Origin: Pleurotus ostreatus/Saccharomyces cerevisiae fusant
Taxonomy: Eukaryota > Opisthokonta
Direction: 5' to 3'
DNA length: 64,000 bases
Assembly: GCA_024196135.1 (NCBI GenBank)
Contig: JAMQCK010000026.1
Coordinates: 1 to 64,000, forward strand
Shown: positions 35,001-46,152 of the stretch, one piece after another
How the letters are laid out: every line of letters starts with the position of its first letter
Position numbering within the stretch: position 1 is the stretch's first letter
Program-made: the position numbers and the translations under genes
Notes under the pieces: model-generated
The model's input: the letters and a program-made list of their open reading frames with translations, nothing else
The model's database searches: none
What the model was told of the DNA's origin: nothing

Positions 35001-35620
35001 GGATGGAAGACGAGAGCGACACATTCTCAGCGCTGAAGAACAGCCTCGGGTATATCTTCGGGTACGCAGCAGGCATTGGGCCGGGCCGCCAGGTTGGGCG
35101 GGTCTTCTCGCTATCCCATCAAAGCAGCGACGCGGATGGCGACTCGGAAGGCGGCTACACGCTCATTTTCGTCAACGCTGTTCGCCTCGATCTCGTCTCG
35201 CACGCCCTCGTCCTCGATGCCTGCATCTTGCCCCTCACGTTTACCGTCATGTTCTCCATCCTGGACATCTTGAAGGTCGTCCAGGAGAAGCGCCTCATCC
35301 GACACACAAGGACCAATGACGAGGAGGTCAAGGCGTGGAAGGCGCTTCTTCCTGCCTCCGTCGAGCGCTGCCGGACCTGGTCGCACAAGCCGAACTGCCC
35401 GTATCCCAAGAAGGGCGTGCCGCTCACGCTGGAGACCAATGAAGTCCCGATATGTGACTGCGGGAAGGGGAAGTCGATTCCCGACAGCGAGATCATGAAG
35501 CAGTTCCCCGTAGCCAGGCCGCTTGTTACGCGCGCAGCGATACCATTGCTCTATGCGGTTCCGTACCTTGAGGACGTCGGGAAGGACCTTCGGGCTGCTA
35601 TGCGCGCCAGAGGTCTATAG
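32087..35620 (+). CDS. DUF4470-like protein, copy D, MYND finger missing
   Basis: Fourth paralogue, 1,142 residues in three exons (32087-32258, 32317-34721, 34769-35620). It keeps MAHTVFIPRRTFFYPIGNTS, IIGCGDPRSILYTTYTD, ITLCDIEPAIIARN, LHYGSDPILGFHLAGA and FNVIETSNLADHVGLLNTL. The Cys cluster ERCRTWSHKPNCPY / PICDCGKGKSIP is intact. The protein stops about 25 residues after PYLEDVG, exactly where the others run into the MYND finger. No MYND-like coding is seen downstream to 35,760. Every intron is in phase and no internal stop or frameshift is present, so the gene looks functional rather than decayed. It may act as a version without the peptide-binding finger. Confidence 0.9.
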
Positions 35621-36083
35621 GATTTGAAGGATATGGTCAGATAGCTACGCAGTTGTCCCCGTTCATATATATGCGCCGGTCTTACTCAAACCAAGATACA
35701 GTATCCGTCAAACATCGCGATGAGGACATATTGCTACATTACTGATACAATGATTGTTGAAATCGTGCAGGCTGTTGAAACCCGATGATGCTAAGCGATA
35801 CAATGCACACCCAACCTCCTGCACACCCCCCATCGCGGCGTGCCCAAGCACATCCCTTCAGACCCGACGGCACCGGGCCCGACACACACGCTTCGACGCA
35901 ACGCCCACGACGACGCACGCCCACGCCACGACGACGCACACACACGTCCACGACGACGCACACGCCCACACAACTTCCCATCGACAACAGGTGGTGAACC
36001 CTCGCTCGGAGGATGAACCCCGGTTAATAAGTTAATTAACCTTGCGATAGAGCGCTGTTGAAGCGGAAGGGAGGATCGCGCCC
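35621..36083. other. Convergent intergenic region, MYND copy D and MET6
   Basis: Holds both 3'UTRs and an imperfect ACGACGAC-rich repeat tract (35906-35961, separate entry). No gene is supported. Confidence 0.55.
35906..35961. repeat. Imperfect short tandem repeat
   Basis: CACGACGACGCAC occurs at 35906-35918, 35927-35939 and 35949-35961, period 21-22 bp, within a CA/CG-rich stretch in the 3' region between two convergent genes. Confidence 0.8.
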
Positions 36084-38642
36084 TTAGGCGTACTGCTGGC
36101 GCGCCCACTTGGCGGCGGCGACGAGGTTCTCGAGCGAAGCTGGAGGCATGGTCAGTACGATAGAGACACTGGTATGAACGATGGTAACGTACCCTTCGTC
36201 TCCTTCCAGCCACGGGTCTTGAGACCACAGTCCGGGTTGACGAACAGGAGCGAGTCGGGCAGGATGTTGAGCATCGCCTGGAGGCGGTCCTTGATCTCCT
36301 GCTCGCTCGGCACACGCGGCGAGTGGATGTCGTACACACCCGGGCCGATCTGGTTCGAGTAGCCGTACTGCTTGAACGTGTCGAGCAGCTTCATGTCGCT
36401 CTTCGACGCCTCGATGGAGATGACGTCCGCGTCGAGGCGCTGGATGGACGGGAAGATGTCGTCAAAGTCCGAGTAGCAGAAGTGCGAGTGCGTCTGGAGC
36501 TGGTCCGTGACGCCCGCGGTCGCGAGCTTGAACGAGTCGACGGCCCACTTGAGGTACGCGTCCCAGTCGGAGCGGCGGAGGGGGAGGCCCTCGCGGATGG
36601 CCGGCTCGTCGACCTGGATGGCGCTGATGCCCGCCTTCTCGAGGTCGATGACCTCGTCGCGGAGCGCGAGCGCGAGCTGCTTCGACTGGAGCTCGCGGGA
36701 GACGTCGGCGCGCGGGAAGGACCAGTTGAGGATGGTGACCGGGCCCGTGAGCATGCCCTTCATCGGCTTCTTCGCGACGCTCTGCGCGTACGACGACCAC
36801 TGGACGGTGATCGGGTGCGGGCGGCTGACGTCGGAGACGATGATGGGCGGGCGGACGTAGCGGGAGCCGTAGCTCTGCACCCACGCGTTCTGCGTGAAGA
36901 CGAAGCCGTTGAGGTGCTCGCCGAAGTACTGAACCATGTCGTTACGCTCCGGCTCGCCGTGGACGAGCAGGTCGAGGCCAAGCTCCTCCTGAATCTTGAC
37001 GACGTTCTCGATCTCCTTCTTGATAAAGTTGTCATACTCCTCCTGGGTGATCTCGCCCTTGCCGAGCTTGGCACGCGCCTGACGGATCTCCTTGGTTTGC
37101 TGCGAGAGAGGTCAGATGGGCATGCGACGTTCGTGAGCAGTTTGCTTACCGGGAAGGAGCCGATGGTGGTAGTCGGGAACTTGGGGAGGTTGAGGTGCTT
37201 GGCCTGAACCTCCTTGCGGACGGCGAAGGGGCTCTTGCGGTCGAGCTGGTCAGGGGTGATCGCAGCAACGCGCTTGCGGACGGTGTCGTCGGAGTTGCTC
37301 TCGAAGTCACGGCGGCGCTTGATCGAAGCCTTGTTGGCCTCGAGCGCGGCAGTGACCTTCGCGTCGGTGGAACCGTTGAGCGCGGCAGCGAGGGTGGCAA
37401 CCTCCTCGGCCTTCTCGAGGGCGAACGCGAACCAGTCCTTCTGCTCCTCAGTGAGCTTGTGCTCGTTGGAGAGGGTCACCGGGGTATGGAGGAGGGAAGA
37501 AGAGGTGGAGACGATGACGCGGTCGGCACCGAGAGCGTCGACGGCCTTCTTGCCGAGCTTAAGCGCGGCCTCGAAGTCCGTCTTCCAGATGTTGCGGCCA
37601 GACACCAAGCCGAGCGAGAGGACGCTGATGTTGGAGGTCTTGATGGCGGCAATAACCTCGTCGAGCTGGCCCGGGGCACGGTCAAGGTCGATGTGGAGAC
37701 CAGCGACGGGGAGCTTCGACGCGAAGTTGAGGTTCGAGTCGAGGCGCGAGAAGTAGGTGGTAAGCTGGATCTTCGGCGCGACCGGAGACAGCTCGGCGTA
37801 GGCCGACTGGAACTCCTTCGCGAGCGACGCGCCGGTGTCGAGGACGAGGATGGGCTCGTCAACCTGGACCTGCTCAACGCCGGCCTCCTTGAGCTCGGTG
37901 AAGAGCTGCTTGTAGACGGGCAGAAGCTTGGGGAGGACGGAGATGGGACTGAAGCCGGCCTTGGCAGCCTTCGACGCCTTGGAGAGGGCGAGGTAGGTGA
38001 CCGGGCCGAGGACAACGGGGCGGGTGGTGACACCGAGCTCCTTGGCCTCCTTGTACTCAGCAAGGGCCTTGTTGTAGAGGAGCTTGAAGTCGGTCTCCTC
38101 ATCGACCTCGGGAACGACAAAGTGGTAGTTCGAGTCAAACCTATGCGAGAGTCAGATGCGAAGGAATGTAAGCCAGACCGCTGCTACGCACCACTTCTTC
38201 ATCTCAGACGCGGGGACATCGACACCCTCCGACTGGCGACCACGGCCCATCGCAAAGTAGACATCGAGGTCGGAGAGACCAAGACCCTGGTAGCGCTTGG
38301 GGATGACGTTGAACGCCGCCGAGTGGTCGAGGACGTGGTCGTAGAGCGAGAAATCACCGCTGAAAACGCTACTTTAGCTGCTGATCATGGGCGCAACATG
38401 CTGCGACGAACCTGGGGATGATGTCCACGCCACGCTCCTTCAGGCCGGTCCAGGTGGCCTTCTTCACCTCGGCCGAGACCTTGGTGACCTCCTCCGCGGG
38501 GACCTTGCCGCCCCAGTAGGCCTCCACGACCTTTTTGATCTCACGGTTGGCACCTGTCGCGCGTTAGCGACTGTGATGGGCAGCGATCTTCGCCATCGCG
38601 CTCACCGATCCTGGGGAAACCGAGCACAGCAGAGAGAACCAT
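36084..38642 (-). CDS. MET6: Cobalamin-independent methionine synthase
   Basis: 5-methyltetrahydropteroyltriglutamate-homocysteine methyltransferase, the last step of methionine synthesis in the cytosol. Six exons (38606-38642, 38412-38553, 38192-38359, 37150-38140, 36193-37099, 36084-36139) give 766 residues, the family's usual size. It starts [20 protein letters not shown]. Other marks: [24 protein letters not shown] in the N-barrel, [77 protein letters not shown] with catalytic zinc His and Cys, and [15 protein letters not shown] with the second Cys. All zinc ligands are present. High codon bias produces long antisense open frames that are not genes. Confidence 0.97.
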
Positions 38643-39651
38643 TTTAACGGACGTGTGGGGGGAGGAAAAGGAAATGGTGGGGGAAGGGAAGAAGGGAAAA
38701 TTGGGACGATCGCGGAATCGTGCAATCCTTTTTAATCGATGGACCACGTGCGTCGGACGTCCCCCCGAACCCACGTCTTGTCCTTTTGTTCGTCGTCTCA
38801 CTCGTGTCTCTCGCGCAATTTCGTTATCGATGGAGCCCTGAGTGCGCCGCTCAATCTTCTAGCCATTCACGCGTCTATTGACTGCAAAAGAACCCTGATC
38901 CTCTGCCGCTCTGATGTACAGGCAGAGGCGCGGGACCTCCAGCACGTCCTTCCTTCGCTTCGACTGGAGTCCAGGAGGTTGAAGTTCTCTTGTCTGTAGA
39001 ACAAGGCCTCATATATCCATGCTATTGTTTCCGTCTTATTTCGCCCATTATCTTCAAGACTTTGACCAAATACGCACTCCACCCATCACAACGTTGTTGA
39101 ATGGAGGCATCGCCGCAGCGCACTTTTCTACCCTTATCTCCAAGATGGAAGATGCTGCCGTCCTTCCTGACGCTGCGCCATCACTCACCCTCACTCAACA
39201 TGTCGCGGGATGGCGTGCGAAGCGCATTGAAAGCGTCCCCAACCCTTGGCTATCAAGGGCGCAACGTCGACCTTACCTCACCGCATCTCGTCGTCGGGCA
39301 GCTTCTGAAGAGGGACTGTTTGGCAATGCCAGTAGCCCTGCCAGTGTGCCATGTGGGGGCTTCTTCACGCACTCAAGCAGAACATTGGCCAGCACTGTAT
39401 GAAGACGAAACTCCTCCATTTGTGCCACAACTCCTCCATCCCCTTCATATCGCTTGAGTTTTGAAGATGATGTACAATCGATGGCCCAGATCATAGGAAA
39501 GCTACCTTCCAACTCGTTGTCTACGCGCGTCTTCCAAACGTGCAGGCTCGCTTGCAACGGCGCAGAGTTCTCGCCAAACGCTTTCACCTGAAGTCGAACC
39601 CTTCACATTCTTGACATACCCTTCGCCTCGCCCTCCCTTCACCCCACCCCC
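38643..39651. other. Intergenic region between MET6 and RIM13, no confident gene
   Basis: About 1 kb, with the MET6 promoter at its left and the RIM13 3' end at its right. Two overlapping plus-strand open frames lie at about 39145-39457 (up to 86 codons from real ATGs), in different frames over the same bases. Neither shows a recognisable domain, so I do not call them. Confidence 0.5.
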
Positions 39652-42600
39652 CTACCCCGCCCTCTCCACCACCAAATCCCCCACCGACGCATACACCACC
39701 ACCAAAAACCCACCCACCACCCCCGGATTATACGTCGACGGCACCAGCACGTACTTCCCCGGCCCCAAAGTCACCTCCGGCGTGCACACGCCCGGCAACG
39801 CGTCGTCGTAGGGTCCAGATGTGGCAACGTGGTCGTTGAAGGCGCGCGCCTCGCCGGCGGGGTAGATGGTGAGGTTGAGCGCGGTGATGTGGGTGGGGGA
39901 GGGGGAGGTGGAGGTGGTGGTGAATGAGGTGGAGGGAGAGGTGAGTTGGAGGCGGGCTCTGGGGGAGGAGTGGGTTAGTAAAGCTGGGTAGGGAGAAGAA
40001 AGAAGAGAATCACTTGATCCGCGTGGGCGCCTTCAGCGTGAACGTATACATCGGATTCCTCTCATAGCGTCGGAAGCTGGGGCTGCCCGCCGCTGTGTCC
40101 GCGTCCCTGTTGCCTTCATTAGCATATGCCCAAACTCTCCTTACGCTTTGACCTACCAAGCCCCCCGCAACGTCGTCGCGTACATCCCCGCGCCCTCTTG
40201 TGGTATAGGCGTCAGCTCCGCGACGTTGTCGGTCTCCAGCTTGAGGGTGAACGGCCCGCGGTACTTGGGCTCGAAGGCGGAGACGATGAGCGTGTAGTCG
40301 CCGGCTGCGATGGTGTGGGTTCAATTGAGGTGTAAGTGGTCAAAGGCTCGAACGTACGCGATAACTGGGTTGAGAGCCGCGCCATGCCATAGTTGTATGC
40401 TCCTGAGGATGCGGCGATGTTCGTCTCAAGCAATCTGCGAATGTTGTAAGTCGGGCGCTCAAGCACTCAACTCAGCCAAAGCACACTCACTGATACACCC
40501 TCTCTCCCTGCGACCACGCCACCGCCACGTTCACCGGAACCTCCCTCGACGTCTGCAGCGAAATCGAGACAGCGGACTTCGCGCGCGCCTCGCCCCTCTT
40601 CGGTGGGTATAGCTTGAAATGGTACTGCGGGTTGATCATGAACGTGGGGTAGTTCGCATTTCCGCCGGAGTTCTTGGCCATGAAGCGGCCCTCGACCTAG
40701 TGAGCGCGTGAGCTCACTGCGATTCGTTGAGAGCGAAAGAGCAAAACCACATACCTGCGTGACATAGGGAGGTCGAGAGACTGTCTTATCCCAGGATATC
40801 TGGACGCCTTGAGGGGCGTATGCGGTCAAAGTGAACCCGTTCTCAGCGGCACTGCCTTCGTAAGAGCAGTAAATTGACAGGCAACCGGCTCGTGACGAGG
40901 ACGAAAGCCTGACTTTCTCCTTCGGAGGATGTTAGTGACGGTCGCGCTCGCGCGTCGGATTTACTCACTAGAACGTGCAGGCTGTTGGTGTACTCCCCCT
41001 AGATGTTTCATGGGTACAGCTTGAGTAGAGAAGGAATGAAGGTCGCCCACCTCCGCGGAAATGCGATGACTCTGCTGCCGCGCAGGACCGTCATTATCGT
41101 CCTCTTGAGCAGTCAGGCTGACATAATCGTTCGACCGTCGCGTGTCACTCGTATGACGGGACAAGAGTAGCCATGTCTCGTTCTCGTAGCCCGCTGACGA
41201 AGAAATTTCGTACTTCAGCCGTAGATGCTTCGTTTGAGCTGCGAAGGGCGTGAGCAAATACGGCCGTCCGGGTCAGCAAGTAGCTCACTAGTCTCATTCT
41301 CCGCCGTCGCCTTCCACTGTCCATGGAAACTCAACGAGCTCGCCCATGCCGCAGGGTTCCAATTGGCATAAATCCCGTCGAAAATGTTGATGACATCCGA
41401 CCACGGAATCCGCATGCTCCCTGTCGTGCCATGCATTCGAGTCGGATGAGGGACATGATTGGGTTCAAGAGGGAACATACGCGACGAATCCGGGCATTCC
41501 TTGTCTTCTAAGGCCTCGTACCAGGAGTCGAGGACGATCATTCCCCGGTCTAGGCCGTCTTCGTAGAGTCCTAAGCTCGGTTGAGTATGGTTTTGAAGAG
41601 GAGGGGAATTTCGTGAACCTGTGACGGGGTAGTCGTGCGCGCCGAGCAATAGAGAGCCCTGCCACGCAAGTCCTTCTCGAGTCCCTGTGCCGAGCGTGAT
41701 CAAGCAATCGCCTGCAAATAATTCAGTGCTCTAGTCGACGATGTCCATTCGGGAGCGCACCACAATCAAAACCTTGCTTCAGGCGGTTCCATGTTCGCTC
41801 CTGCACGAAGTGCGGGCTTCATTGCTTGAGTGCGTCATCCTAGCCGTGAGATAGAAGCTCTTACCTATGAATGTCGATCTGCTCTGGTATCCAGCCGGTG
41901 AGGGCACTAGACAACGTCAGGATTTTGCAGATTAACGGTGAAGGCAACTCACTAGAGATCTACGCTCGAATTTCTGCCATGGCATCAGCGGGTTTTCTGA
42001 AAGGCAAAGCAGGACTACTCACGACCCCGGAAAGTCATAGCCGCCCATGAGCTTCATGTACTACGAGGCGTCAGCTCATCAGACTGACAAGCGAAGCTGA
42101 ATAAGACCTACGCCTTTCTCGAGTATACTGGGCCACAGCAACTCGAACTCTGCGCGTTGCACTCGGTTCGACGTGCTGATGCACGAAAGGCAGATGAGAC
42201 GATTCGTCGGTGCGTGGCGTGGCAGCTTATCGTCGATGACTGTGCGATGACTGAGAACTGCAATGTTGCTCTAGAGCGTAGCTATATACCTATCTGTGAC
42301 ATCGTCAACCTTTAGCTCAGCGACAATGACCAGGATGCTCACTCTACGCCAGCATCCGTTGAACAGAAGTTTGAGATCAAAGCGACCATTGAAGCCGTCG
42401 ATAGCATCTCCAGAGAGCTCGGATGGATGCAGACAAGACCGCGCCAGCTGACTGCATTTCAGAGACGATACCAAGGGCCCAATATTCGCTTACATTGCCT
42501 CCGATTCGCCTATCGCGCTCGAGACATACAGACACGGACGCGCAAAGAGAGCAATCGGTGACGACGTGCTGGTGTATGTCTTCCGGGGTAAGCCGTCTAT

Positions 42601-43295
42601 AAGTAGTATGAACGGATGAATATATATCGAAGGCTTGTCATGACCTGCCTAAGGGTGTCTTCGAGTAGGAAGCGCGAAGCCAAACAGGGTCGTGTGCTCG
42701 CTGCGCCTCCGACAAGGTTGGCTGGCCATCCGGATCCCTACAAGCGCATGAATAGGCAAATCCGTATTTTCATCGCCAACTCAACCTACTCAAATAGATG
42801 ACCTTGATGGATTCGAGGCGCGGACTCGTCCCAGGGCGCAAAGGTTCGTCCATTCACGGCCGAGCCCTTCTTCAGGACGTAGTATTGCTGCTCTGTCAAG
42901 CCCGTTCAGCAAGATTCACGTGCTGCAGCAGTGCATCACTACCTTCAGAGAAAGGATCTATTGCGACAGGCGTCAACGTCAGCGGCGGCGGAGCCTTGCT
43001 CGAAGAGGGCTCCGCTATGCTAGGCGATTTCCGCGACACCACGCTCTTGATCTTCTCAGCCCTTTCCATGCACTTGCGAGCGTTGGCCTTCAGTAGTTCC
43101 TTCAGCTTATCCGACTGAGTTGGCAACCGACTTCGATGCAAGTATTGCTCCGCGGCTTGGATGTACAGCTTGAACGCCAGGTCGTAATCCTGGGCGAGCT
43201 CGGCCTTCATGGCCTTGTTGTGCAGGGTCTGGCTATCGTAATGAGCATCGCATTCAAGATGCATAGGGTTGTCTGACCTGCGCGTCAGAGCTCAT
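39652..43295 (-). CDS. RIM13: Calpain-like cysteine protease of the pH-signalling pathway (PalB/Rim13, CAPN7 family)
   Basis: Protease that, in the alkaline-pH pathway, processes PacC/Rim101 on endosom-associated ESCRT-III. I rebuilt 23 exons giving 850 residues: exon 1 43278-43295, exon 2 42943-43228, then small exons down to 39652-39958. An MIT domain (LHNKAMKAELAQDYDLAFKL) is at about 7-80, then the calpain core, then two C2-like domains (RISAEGEYTNSLHVL, NYPTFMINPQYHFKLYPP). Catalytic Cys182 lies in VVTDCSLCASV and His367 in LLGAHDYPVTG. The position expected for the catalytic Asn reads Asp387 (VLDSWYEAL). [20 protein letters not shown] appears only when a 21-nt exon (41953-41973) is included. 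Several introns are very short (33-52 nt), and junctions at 42250-42345 are the least certain. Confidence 0.9.
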
Positions 43296-44696
43296 CGTGG
43301 CGTGAACTGTGGTATTGACGTATACAGGCGATGGAAGCTCGGGCCAAGCCGAGGCGCAATTTGTGGCGCTGCAGGGAAGCCCGACGACTACGCGGCAAAG
43401 TCCGGGGCAGCGCCCTCAAACGCATTCAGCACGCTCAGCGCCTCTGACATAAGCTTGTGTACTTCAACTGCGCACTAGACATGCACTGAAATATTTGTAA
43501 CGCTACAGAAACACGTCGAGCTTGCAGCTTGTACGCATACCCCACTCAACAGATGGCAGTCCCAAAAAGGCAGGCCTTGTTTCCTACTTGATCATCACCG
43601 GCAGGGAACAATGGGCGCCCGTAGGCCCCGGACGGACGTTCCGGCCGCGCATATAAGGCCGCGCACACCTCGACGGCCGCAGAGCATACCTTGACCTCTT
43701 ACCACTATCATCCCATGCTCGGGGTATCTACTGCTGCCCGCCGTCATCGTCGTTCACCACGACGGGTCCACAACACGCGCTAAGCGCCGCGCCACATAAC
43801 TTCACACCCTCACCCGCGCCGCCATCGCGCGCACTTCCTTCCTCATGCTAACCCACCAGCAACGTCAACGGCGAAGCCACTCACCTTTGTGGTCTATGGG
43901 TCCCCCACGCGCCATGACGGCCCATGTAACCGGGTGCGTGCCTCGACGACGCCCCCGCGCCCCTCAGCTCTCCGTGCATGCGTTGGCTGTGCGGGCGCGG
44001 CGGCGGAGGGGCGCGTAGCCGTGGGAGTGACAGGATACCGGCCAGCGACGCCGTCACGATAAACCATACCTTGAACGGGTGTGTGAGGGCGAGGCGTCAC
44101 GTCGCGTAAGCGCCGGCGGGGTTGAAGCACGATCGTCCGGGGCGTTGGCTTGGCGGGCGCTTGAGGAGGCGTGGGTCGTTGGCAAGAGACGACGCCCAGT
44201 ACTAGGGCGGAAGGGTAGCGATATGTGACGTTGAAGGAGGTACGTGGTCGCACTCGCCACATATACAGGTTGCTGACATGCACGGTGGTCAGTCTCCAGC
44301 AGGGCCTTCAATCGCAAGGCTTCTCCATCTCTGTATCCATAGCTCGTGCTCACTGTGCTTCCCCAGACTTGCCCTGGCCCCTCCCATCAACGCACCTTAG
44401 GGTCAGCCCGCAAATCTTCTTCGGCGATTCATGAAAGGTCAGGCGCTTGTCAACCGCCCCCTTACATGTACTCACCCCGCCCGTCATACCACAGACCAGA
44501 CACGACTGCCTCAGACCATTGCGCCTCTTTGCGAATATGTCCATTCACCGCACAACCAGCCGCGTACGTACAGGCGTGCAAACGTAAAGGATAGAGTACA
44601 AGGTTCACTGCTGTAAAGCCAGTCTCAGTAAAGGCGAATGTACAAGCTGGAAGGAACAGACCTTCGCCCCTCTGATTTGAAATTAGTTGTCGGATA
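43296..44696. other. 1.4-kb intergenic region, no supported gene
   Basis: Upstream of RIM13 (minus) and downstream of the four-TM gene (minus). GC-rich around 43600-44200. A TATAAG lies near 43657 on plus, but the only ATG frame after it (43714) is 22 codons. Other open frames have no family signature. Confidence 0.5.
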
Positions 44697-45287
44697 TCAT
44701 GGCAGATAGATAGCTCGAGCACCAAATCTGCGCTCGTGCATCGCAAACGTGGCCGTGCACACGAGCGCAGCCAGCGCGCCAACTTGCAAGACCAGCGCGA
44801 CGATAGCCATCCAGACTGGTGGCTGCCCATCTGGGAAGCCTCCTTCGGAGACCAGTTGGTAGCCGTATATGCCGATGGGCGCGAGCCACGACGCGCTGAC
44901 GAGCCAAGCGAGGGCGATGGCAGGTATACTTGAGTACGCCGAAGAGGTGACGCGCGGGTCAGTGGGCTGCCCGAGCAGCTGCTCTGCTCGCTCCTCCAAA
45001 GCATCAAGGTGATGCTTCGCGCGATAGGCACGCCAGCCATTCCTGAACGTTTCCGCCATGAGGAGGACGAGGTGAAATAAGAGGGAGATTGTGGCAACGA
45101 TGAATGTGGGTGTGCGCTCGGTCATGTTCATGACCCAGTCGAAGGGGTCCCTGCCTATGGCGTTTTCGTGTATGATATAGCCCACTGAGAAGATCAGGTC
45201 GAGAGCGAAGGAGCTGAAGACGGCGATGCGCATCCGCAGGGACAGGCGTGGCAGGAGCGGCTCGAGAGAGGAGACGCGGAGAGACAT
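44697..45287 (-). CDS. Four-TM membrane protein, unknown function (paralogue of 45700-46152)
   Basis: Single-exon protein of 196 residues with four hydrophobic segments at about 20-42, 58-78, 120-142 and 160-180. The N-terminus is MSLRVSSLEPLLPRLSLRMR. A hydrophilic loop (AYRAKHHLDALEERAEQLL) lies between TM2 and TM3. Marks shared with the divergent neighbour are SSAYSSIPAIALA versus SYSAYPAIAGAG in TM3, and VLQVGAL...MHERRFGA versus ILEVGQV...YERRHGA at the end. I do not recognise a named family; such small four-TM proteins are common in Agaricomycetes. The pair is head to head with 412 bp between starts. Confidence 0.75.
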   Translation of the reverse strand: MSLRVSSLEPLLPRLSLRMRIAVFSSFALDLIFSVGYIIHENAIGRDPFDWVMNMTERTPTFIVATISLLFHLVLLMAETFRNGWRAYRAKHHLDALEERAEQLLGQPTDPRVTSSAYSSIPAIALAWLVSASWLAPIGIYGYQLVSEGGFPDGQPPVWMAIVALVLQVGALAALVCTATFAMHERRFGARAIYLP

Positions 45288-45699
45288 GCTGTTCGCAGAA
45301 GTTGGTTGGAAGACCTATGGGCAGTGTAGCGCGAGGGGCTACGAATGATGACAGTTGCAGACGAGATGGACTGTGCCACTGCTAGCGAGATGGACTGGCG
45401 GTCTCGGAATCATCGATGACGAAGGGCTTTCGGCTTTTGCCGACAGCCTGCAAGCGCCAACGAGTTGGACGTCGTGCTTCCTCTTGACCTTCGCCACCAA
45501 ATTGCACTTTCCGTCGCTCTTATTGCCTCGTGAAATCATGAGCAAAGGATGAGACTGCCGAGCGCTTGTTCTTCGCCATCAAGGCACGGTGATATAGTCA
45601 ACGAACGAGTGATGACAAATTAGCGCTGCTCAGCTCGGACCACTCACGCACAGCTCTCTCCTCTACCACTCACCACCAGCGACGCCACACCTAGCAGCC
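45288..45699. other. Divergent promoter region of the four-TM pair
   Basis: 412 bp between the two ATGs. No TATA box is clear. The region right before 45700 is CA-rich and probably the plus-strand leader. Confidence 0.5.
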
Positions 45700-46152
45700 A
45701 TGCTCATCGTCTTCAAAGGGCTCTCTCACCGCCTGCGCATCCTCAGCGCCGCGTCCGCCGCCATCGCGCTCCTCTCCTTCGGCTCCAGCCACACGATCCA
45801 GAGCCTCGTCGTCGCCGCCGTGACGATCCTCTACCACATCATCGTCTACTCCTACGAGATGCGCGCGCACCAAACGGAAGGCGGCCTCTCGCGTGAGTAC
45901 ACCAGCTACTCCGCGTACCCTGCGATCGCCGGCGCGGGCATGTTGTTCCTGGCGTGGCTGCTCGACACCATTGCCCTGATCATCGGCATGGTCATATCGC
46001 TGGCGTTCATCCACTTCAACGTTATGCAAATCATCAACTTGATTCTGGAGGTTGGCCAGGTGTTCGTGCTGGGTGCGATACTGCAGACGGCGGTGTATGA
46101 GAGGCGACATGGCGCGCCCGGAGCTGTCACTTTGGGCAGTGATGCGGCATAG
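45700..46152 (+). CDS. Four-TM membrane protein, unknown function (paralogue of 44697-45287)
   Basis: Single-exon protein of 150 residues. It begins MLIVFKGLSHRLRILSAASA and has four hydrophobic segments at about 13-30, 33-50, 72-98 and 110-130. It is about 46 residues shorter than its divergent neighbour, mainly in the N-terminus and the TM2-TM3 loop. The closing YERRHGAPGAV matches HERRFGARAI there. No catalytic motif is visible. Head-to-head placement suggests either an inverted duplication or shared regulation. Confidence 0.72.
   Translation: MLIVFKGLSHRLRILSAASAAIALLSFGSSHTIQSLVVAAVTILYHIIVYSYEMRAHQTEGGLSREYTSYSAYPAIAGAGMLFLAWLLDTIALIIGMVISLAFIHFNVMQIINLILEVGQVFVLGAILQTAVYERRHGAPGAVTLGSDAA

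Noticed and set aside
37195..38421. 408-codon plus-strand open frame, Leu/Val/Glu-rich
   Set aside because: It is the antisense of MET6; strong GC3 codon bias produces such shadows. No start context or motif.
39145..39457. Two overlapping 80-odd-codon frames between MET6 and RIM13
   Set aside because: They compete for the same bases, show no domain and no splice partners; not supported as genes.
39590..39625. GGGTTCGACTTC on the minus strand, tRNA T-arm-like
   Set aside because: It overlaps the RIM13 3' end and has no A box or cloverleaf partner upstream.
42896..42947. A 27-nt intron in RIM13 ending the MIT exon at QH
   Set aside because: Too short to splice; the donor at 42942 gives a 50-nt intron and the expected SEEQQYYVLKKG join.
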